Origin: Prauserella aidingensis
GTDB taxonomy: Bacteria; Actinomycetota; Actinomycetes; Mycobacteriales; Pseudonocardiaceae
Reading direction: 5' to 3'
Length of the DNA: 37,938 nt
NCBI RefSeq assembly: GCF_024171865.1
Contig: NZ_JAMTCN010000038.1
Coordinates: 1 to 37,938 of the forward strand
Part shown: positions 33,241-37,938 of the stretch, in pieces
Layout: each line of letters starts with the position of its first letter
Numbering within the stretch: the first letter of the stretch is position 1
The notes under the pieces: generated by a model
Database searches by the model: none
The model's input: only the letters and a program-made list of their open reading frames with translations
What the model was told of the DNA's origin: nothing
Program-made: the position numbers and the translations under genes

Positions 33241-34416
33241 TCAGGCCCAGGGGCCCTGTCGCGTCGGCTCCGTGTACGCGCCGGCGCTGTCGGCGAGGGT
33301 TTCCGGCCAAGGGCCGGACAGATCCGGCCGGTCGGCCGCCGGACGGGGACGCCCGTCCCAGCCGATCTGCTCCATGCCGAAATACAGCAGGACGGCGTGC
33401 CCCAGCGGGTCGAGGAACGCCTTTGCGTATCCGATCCCGGGCAGCAGGTCGCGGGGAACGGGCGGAGCCTCCGCCCAGCCCTTCGCCGTGAGGTAGGCGC
33501 TGGCGTCGCGCAGCTGGCGGTAGGTCGAGACCTCGAAACCGAGGTGCGCGAGGAGGGTCGCCTGACTGTAGCCAAGCGCCTCGCGCAGGCCGGCTTCGAA
33601 CAGGCCCACGACGTGGTGGTCGGAGCCCAGCCGCAGGAAGGCCGCTCGGTACCCCGCATACTCGGCGGTCTCGGTCAGCTCGAGGCCGAGCAATCGCGTG
33701 TAGAAGTCGATCGACTTGTCGATGTCCTTGACGAAGAGGTGGACCGGCCCCACTCGGCTGATCCGATGGGGCAGCGGCGAGTGGACACCGCCGAGCGTGT
33801 AGGCCGCATCGCTGGGGCGCAGCCAGCTGTGGCCCGAGGACATGTCGACCTCGCGGCTCTCGCCCGCGAGGACCTCATCGGCCTCCGAGGGCTGCGGCAG
33901 CGTCGGCGGCTCATCGAGGGCGTCGCACCGCAGGGGGTACGGCTTGCTGCGGCCGTTCCACCCGATCTGCTCCATCCCGTAGTAGAACTCGACGGCGAAC
34001 CCGTCGGGATCGATCCCGTAGCAGGCCCAGTTGCTCCCGGGGGAGTCCCGGCCGATCCGCCAGATGGGGATGTCGTGCTCGACCAAGAACTTGTGGCCGT
34101 TCACGACCTCCTCCAGTGAATTCACCTGGAAACTGATCTGGTTGACCGTCAAACCGTTGTCGTAGGCGTCGCCGCCCATCCGTCCCACCGCGCCGTCGAT
34201 GCACACCACCGCGTGGTGGTCGGCGTTGTTGGACATGAAGTAGCCCTGCGTCTCCCCGGGAGTAAAGGACAACACGTCGGTGACCCCGAACCCCAGGTCG
34301 TCGCTGTAGAAGCGGCGGGCAGCGGGGAGATCGTCGAGGAACAGACCCACGTGGCCCAGTCGGCGCACCTTGAAAGGCCGGTCGAGACTCACGCCGCCGA
34401 CGTCGTACTTACCCAT
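33241..34416 (-). CDS. Two-domain VOC dioxygenase-like protein with unusual metal sites
   Basis: A 391-residue extradiol-dioxygenase-like protein with two clearly related VOC domains, each ending in GMEQIGW (about 147-153 and 347-353). By position the metal ligands of the N-domain are H22, Q93 (in VNQISFQV) and E143. In the C-domain they are H226, H291 and L343 (in HAVLLYF). So neither half keeps a full 2-His-1-carboxylate set, unlike the canonical enzyme at 18469. ATG 34416 (MGKYDVGGVS) has GGAG upstream. It is the second gene of the minus-strand operon and precedes two oxygenases. It may be a dioxygenase with an altered site, a different VOC activity, or a binding protein. Confidence 0.82.
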   Translation of the reverse strand: MGKYDVGGVSLDRPFKVRRLGHVGLFLDDLPAARRFYSDDLGFGVTDVLSFTPGETQGYFMSNNADHHAVVCIDGAVGRMGGDAYDNGLTVNQISFQVNSLEEVVNGHKFLVEHDIPIWRIGRDSPGSNWACYGIDPDGFAVEFYYGMEQIGWNGRSKPYPLRCDALDEPPTLPQPSEADEVLAGESREVDMSSGHSWLRPSDAAYTLGGVHSPLPHRISRVGPVHLFVKDIDKSIDFYTRLLGLELTETAEYAGYRAAFLRLGSDHHVVGLFEAGLREALGYSQATLLAHLGFEVSTYRQLRDASAYLTAKGWAEAPPVPRDLLPGIGYAKAFLDPLGHAVLLYFGMEQIGWDGRPRPAADRPDLSGPWPETLADSAGAYTEPTRQGPWA

Positions 34417-34555
34417 GCTGTTCTCCAGACTCTTGAATGCCTCGCGCCGGCGGCGACGTTCGAACACGTACGGCCGGACAGATGGAACGTGGACTGCGCA
34501 ACTGCGATCAACCCGGTCGTCGGGTCATGGGACGGCGAGCAGCGCGTCAGGCGCC

Positions 34556-34870
34556 CTACCGCGAAGATGACGGCCCGTCCGCGGTGAGCAGGTCACCGAC
34601 GTACACCTGCGGCTGCCCGGCAATGAGTGGGACCAGGCCCGGCATCAATTCCTTCGAGAGGTCCGACGAGTTGTGGGCGTCGAGTGCCGCTTTCGACTCG
34701 TAGATCTCGCTGGCCACCACCTGGTCCTGATCGTCGTGGCTGCGGGCAACACTGAAACTCTTGCAGCCCGGATCCCGCGCGAGGGTCTGCTCGGCGGCGT
34801 GCAGCCATGCAGCGGCCAACTCCTCGCCTCTGCCGGCGGGCGCAGTGGACAGAATCGTAACCAAGATCAC
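34556..34870 (-). CDS. ABM-domain small monooxygenase-like protein
   Basis: A 104-residue protein of the antibiotic biosynthesis monooxygenase (YgiN-like) ferredoxin-like fold: VILVTILSTAPAGRGEELAA, DPGCKSFSVARSHDDQDQVV and SEIYESKAALDAHNSS are typical. Such proteins act as dimeric cofactor-free oxygenases or quinol monooxygenases on aromatic rings. The GTG at 34870 is chosen for the GGAGG five bases upstream. An ATG at 34903 without a ribosome site would add 11 residues. It is the first gene of the 34870-29045 operon. Confidence 0.82.
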   Translation of the reverse strand: MILVTILSTAPAGRGEELAAAWLHAAEQTLARDPGCKSFSVARSHDDQDQVVASEIYESKAALDAHNSSDLSKELMPGLVPLIAGQPQVYVGDLLTADGPSSSR

Positions 34871-34934
34871 TATGACCTCCGGCTGGGCTGTGTCGCGCAT
34901 CACGCGCTCTACGGCGCAACTTACCTACGTCACC

Positions 34935-34975
34935 GCCGATAGGTCAACTTGCTTGACAAAAATTCAAGCGCCGGA
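34935..34975. promoter_or_regulatory. Operator/promoter region of the second monooxygenase operon
   Basis: GCTTGA (34951-34956) and TCAAGC (34964-34969) form a dyad with a 7-base AT spacer, about 80 bp upstream of the ABM gene start. On the minus strand TTGACC (34947-34942), with a weak TAAGTT about 18 bp further, could be -35 and -10 boxes. The word GCTTGACAAA recurs at 24766, upstream of the flavin reductase. A MarR operator is a reasonable guess. Confidence 0.4.
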
Positions 34976-34986
34976 GCTACGATCTT

Positions 34987-35385
34987 CTCGTGGGAGATCC
35001 TCATCGATTCCCCCTCGGGGAAGTCGACCTTGAGCCGGTTGCTGATCTGTTCTGGCCTCCATGCCACGCCACGCCCCCCGTCGGTCCTGCCGGCGCCCGC
35101 CATGACGCCCCACCCACGGAAACGTTCGGGCCGGCGACCGGATGGCCATCGGCGTCGGTGACATCGCCGGCCAGCTTCTGCTCGACGTAGGCCCGCAGCC
35201 GTGGATTGGTGGCTAGCTTGGCGTCCTGCGGTCGCTTCGCGGCCTGTCGGGCCTTCCACTGCGCCACCCCGGCCCGATAGTCCCGCTGGCCGGTCGCTGG
35301 TAACGGCATTGCGGCGCAGCTCACGAGAGACCGTCGACGGGACGCGTCCGACCTGTCGGGCGATCTCGCACACCCAAAAGACCCT
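34987..35385 (-). mobile_element. IS30-family transposase relic
   Basis: Minus-strand pieces in different frames belong to an IS30 transposase. They are CEIARQVGRVPSTVSREL then RRNA, YRAGVAQWKARQAAKRPQDA, RLRAYVEQKLAGDV, and finally WRPEQISNRLKVDFPEGESM and RISHE. The frame breaks off at 34987, exactly where AIYQALY is expected, and switches to unrelated sequence. The DDE catalytic core is gone. The breakpoint adjoins the operator region of the monooxygenase operon, so a rearrangement placed this operon next to IS30 debris. Confidence 0.75.
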
Positions 35386-35421
35386 GGCAACTCCTAGCGG
35401 CGTGACAACCCCGAGCCCGAG

Positions 35422-35515
35422 ATGCTCCCTGCGGAGCGAGCGCGGTTGAGCAAGCTGGAAGAAGAGGCCCGTCGGCTGCGGTTGGAGAACGAGTTCCGAA
35501 AAAGCAGCGACCTTC
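35422..35515 (+). mobile_element. IS3-family OrfA scrap
   Basis: LPAERARLSKLEEEARRLRL then ENEFRKSSD is the C-terminal leucine-zipper part of an IS3 OrfA (normally followed by LKKA). Only about 30 codons remain, followed by unrelated sequence leading into the sulfatase. Confidence 0.55.
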
Positions 35516-35663
35516 ATGCCCGGATGAGCACGACCACGCCGAACACCCATCGGCGCACGGATGGCGACACCGACGACTCGGCGTCCAGCTCCGACTCCCG
35601 AACCACTGGGGGCTGGCGCGCCGGTCCTTCGTCGGACTGGTCGGTGCAGCAGCCGCCAGCGCG

Positions 35664-37028
35664 GTGCCGGCATCGGCAGGGGCTGCTCCGGCCGAGAAGC
35701 CCTTCCGGGCGGCCGGACGTCCTGGTGACGGACAGCGGCCCAACATCCTGTTCATCATGGCGGACGACCTAGGGTGGGCTGATCTGTCCAGTTATGGAGC
35801 ACCGCACCTCTCCACACCGAACCTCGACCGGCTCGCGGCGAAAGGGGTCCGGTTCACCGACGGATACTCGGCATCGTCGACGTGCTCACCGACCCGCATC
35901 GCCACCTATACCGGCAGATATCCGGGTCGTCTGGTCGGCGGATTGGCCGAGCCGATCAGCGGCCCGCCGACCGAATCCAACGGGCTACCCCCGGAACACC
36001 CGACCCTCGCGTCCCTGCTGCACGACGCCGGATACGCCACGGCACTGTTCGGCAAGTGGCACTGCGGCGAACTGCCTTGGTTCAGCCCACTGAAATCCGG
36101 CTGGGACGAGTGGATGGGCACCTTCAGCGGCAGCGTGGACTACTTCACCAAGGTCAACCCCATTGGAAACTATGACCTGCACGAGGACGACGTGCCCTAC
36201 GAAGACCTCCGCTACTACACAGACATCCTCACCGAGCGCACCGTGGAGTACATCGGGCGGAGCCACGCGAAGCCCTGGTTGCTCAATCTCAACTACACGA
36301 CCCCTCACTGGCCCTGGGAGGGCCCAGACGACCGGGCTATCGGCGATGAACTCACCGCGCGGACGCGGTCCGGCGAGTGGCGAGCGCTGCTCCACCACGA
36401 CGGCGGCTCGGTGGCGAAGTACGTGGAGATGGTGGAAAACCTGGACGCCTCCATCGGCAGGGTGCTCCATGCGTTGCGTACCAGCGGACAGGAGAGGAAC
36501 ACCATCGTCGTGTTCAAGAGCGACAACGGCGGGGAGCGATTCTCCTACCAGTGGCCGCTACGGGGCGCCAAGCAGGACGCCCTGGAGGGAGGGATCCGGG
36601 TCCCCACGATCCTGCGGTGGCCGGCGGTCGTGAAGGGTCATCAGGTCTCCGACCTCCCGGTCACCTCCATGGACTGGACTCCCACCCTGCTCGCGGCCGC
36701 CGATGTCGCGCCCCATCCCGATTACCCCATGGACGGCCGCGACCTGAGTGACTACCTCTGGGGTTCCGGCCGGGACCCAGAGGGCGATGTGTTCTGGCGG
36801 GTTGTGGACCAAGGCGCGATACGACGCGGGCGGTGGAAGTACTGGGTCTCCATCGACGTCGAGCGTCAGGTGATCGAGGAGAGGTTGTTCAACCTCTCCT
36901 CGGACCTGCGTGAGGAGGCCGACCTCTCGAAGGCGCAGCCAGCCAGGTTGGCGCAGCTACGTGCCTCCTGGAACAAGATCGAGGAAACACTCCTCGACTA
37001 CCCACCGGGCGCCGTTCGCCCTGAGTGA
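35664..37028 (+). CDS. Sulfatase (arylsulfatase family), probably Tat-exported
   Basis: A type I sulfatase with the formylglycine signature CSPTR (C74 counted from GTG 35664), the metal-binding MADDLGWADLSSYG at 32-45, GKWHCGE, and KSDNGGERFSY near the middle. It would hydrolyse a sulfate ester after its Cys is converted to formylglycine. Upstream and in the same frame lies ARRSFVGLVGAAAASAVPAS (about 35616-35675), a twin-arginine signal. No start codon exists upstream in that frame. ATGs at 35525 and 35567 lie in other frames, so a frameshift probably separates the start from the body. The 35664 start is therefore a minimum. IS3 and IS30 scraps adjoin its 5' side and IS110 its 3' side. Confidence 0.8.
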   Translation: MPASAGAAPAEKPFRAAGRPGDGQRPNILFIMADDLGWADLSSYGAPHLSTPNLDRLAAKGVRFTDGYSASSTCSPTRIATYTGRYPGRLVGGLAEPISGPPTESNGLPPEHPTLASLLHDAGYATALFGKWHCGELPWFSPLKSGWDEWMGTFSGSVDYFTKVNPIGNYDLHEDDVPYEDLRYYTDILTERTVEYIGRSHAKPWLLNLNYTTPHWPWEGPDDRAIGDELTARTRSGEWRALLHHDGGSVAKYVEMVENLDASIGRVLHALRTSGQERNTIVVFKSDNGGERFSYQWPLRGAKQDALEGGIRVPTILRWPAVVKGHQVSDLPVTSMDWTPTLLAAADVAPHPDYPMDGRDLSDYLWGSGRDPEGDVFWRVVDQGAIRRGRWKYWVSIDVERQVIEERLFNLSSDLREEADLSKAQPARLAQLRASWNKIEETLLDYPPGAVRPE

Positions 37029-37089
37029 CGGACGACGGGGGCGCGTGAGTGTTGACGCATCACGGCGCGCCCGGCGCCGGTAGACATCG

Positions 37090-37440
37090 TTGTCTGACGA
37101 AGCAGGGATCGGATAGGTGCCCGCGATCTGAGCAAATGCCGCCTCACTGCGGATGCGGCCGGGGTGCGACCACACGGTCAGGACGATCGCAGCGGTGATG
37201 GCGCCGACGCCCGGGAGGTCGAGTAGCTCGAGGGCCTGAGCTTCGACCAGGGCGGTGATGTCATAGCGGTTCGATGCCAACTCGTCGTCGAGCACGATGA
37301 TGCGCTTGGCCAATCGGATTGCCTCAGACCGTGCGGTCGCGACGCCCAGCGGCTCATCGCGTCGGCGCCAACCCGCGGTCATCTTGCTCTGCTGTGATGT
37401 CAGCGCTCGGCGTGCATCCAGGCCGAAGTCGTGGCCGCGG
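37090..37440 (-). mobile_element. IS110-family transposase relic
   Basis: The minus strand reads SEAIRLAKRIIVLDDELASN, DITALVEAQALELLDLPGVG and then AITAAIVLTVWSHPGRIRSE followed by AAFAQIAGTYPIPASS. This is the middle of an IS110 transposase with the helix-hairpin-helix GVGAITA (transposase_20). Homology stops at about 37090, where GNTVRHRLNRGG would normally follow. The N-terminal DEDD part is absent. Bases 37441-37599 show nothing else. Confidence 0.75.
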
Positions 37441-37599
37441 GCCAGGCAGTCAGCGCGTTGATTCAATGCAGCCGGTCAGCGTTGAGCTGATCTCGAGCGC
37501 CGGTGAGTACCTGCAGAGGCGGTATGTGCATTACCTGCGCGGCGGTCGCGCAAGTCCGGCAGCGTCATCGCGAGCGTGGCACGCGCAGCCAGACACGCC

Positions 37600-37938
37600 C
37601 TAGGTGTGTGATTCGGAGAGGTTGGTGACGCGGTCGGCTGGTGGGGCTCCGTGGATTGCGGTGTGGGGTCGGTGGAAGTTGTACCAGTCGAGCCAGTCAC
37701 CGAACGCGCGCTGGCGTTCGTTTTCGGAGTGGTAGGGCTGTTGGTAGGCCCATTCGTCGAGCAGGGTGCGGTGGTAGCGCTCGACTTTTCCGTTCGTTTG
37801 TGGGCGCCAGGGGCGGGTGAACCGTCGGGCGATGCCCAGGTCGGCGCAGGCTTGTTGCCAGGTGTTTTTGCGGTAGGACCAGGCGTTGTCGGTGAGCACT
37901 CGCTCGATGGTCACGCCGTGACCGGCGAACCAGGCATG
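37600..37938 (-). CDS. IS481-family transposase, C-terminal part, runs off the window
   Basis: From the right edge the minus strand reads HAWFAGHGVTIERVLTDNAW, RRFTRPWRPQTNGKVERYHR and then TLLDEWAYQQPY, ending at a TAG at 37600. This is the integrase-core C-terminus of an IS481 transposase, with the second catalytic Asp in LTDNAW and the Glu in KVERYHR. No damage is seen in the visible 112 codons. The start and first Asp are outside the window, so this may be an intact element. Confidence 0.85.
   Translation of the reverse strand, partial: HAWFAGHGVTIERVLTDNAWSYRKNTWQQACADLGIARRFTRPWRPQTNGKVERYHRTLLDEWAYQQPYHSENERQRAFGDWLDWYNFHRPHTAIHGAPPADRVTNLSESHT

Overview
The window comes from a high-GC actinobacterium. 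GC-rich third codon positions, GTG starts, strong GGAGG ribosome binding sites and KstR/Hsa-type catabolic families all fit, and a Pseudonocardia/Amycolatopsis-like host is my guess. It reads as a catabolic island for aromatic, alicyclic or terpenoid compounds, built from several operons and cut up by insertion-sequence (IS) debris. No phage, CRISPR array, tRNA or rRNA was seen.

Left part (1-6200): an IS5-type transposase cut by the window edge, then a hydantoinase/oxoprolinase pair hyuB-hyuA on the minus strand. A divergent PucR-type activator gene next to it carries a single-base frameshift. Positions 6200-7190 hold gene debris: the 3' part of an unknown gene, 16-bp direct repeats and a crotonase fragment.

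Minus-strand beta-oxidation operon (13381 down to about 6900): acyl-CoA dehydrogenase, SDR, thiolase, a wrecked SDR, an intact SDR, acyl-CoA ligase, crotonase remnant. Adjacent genes often overlap by ATGA. A broken cupin gene and a TetR regulator sit divergently beside it. Next come a GntR/FCD regulator and a divergent plus-strand operon (15768-23400): damaged flavin reductase, HsaA-type monooxygenase, fumarylacetoacetase-like hydrolase, extradiol dioxygenase, MhpA-type FAD hydroxylase, a Tat-exported amidohydrolase/decarboxylase and a beta-keto acid cleavage enzyme (BKACE). Together these could hydroxylate an aromatic ring, open it by meta-cleavage, hydrolyse the product and pass a keto acid to CoA metabolism.

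Middle (23400-28900): an acyl-CoA dehydrogenase remnant, about 1 kb of decayed sequence, and an intact flavin reductase translationally coupled to a bifunctional ribBA gene, so that a flavin-consuming enzyme is made with its cofactor pathway. Then come an IS256 relic, a pseudogene of a linalool dehydratase/isomerase-like enzyme, and an IS3 relic.

Right part (29045-34870, minus strand): a six-gene operon with an ABM-type small monooxygenase, a two-domain VOC dioxygenase, two HsaA/acyl-CoA-dehydrogenase-type monooxygenases, a MarR regulator and a meta-cleavage-product alpha/beta hydrolase. The end of the window holds IS30 and IS3 scraps, a Tat-type arylsulfatase, an IS110 scrap and an IS481 transposase cut by the edge.

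Single-base frameshifts recur (pucR, flavin reductase, cupin, SDR, crotonase, ldi-like gene). Some are true decay, because they come with deletions and truncations. Others (pucR, flavin reductase) could be sequencing errors and need read-level checking.
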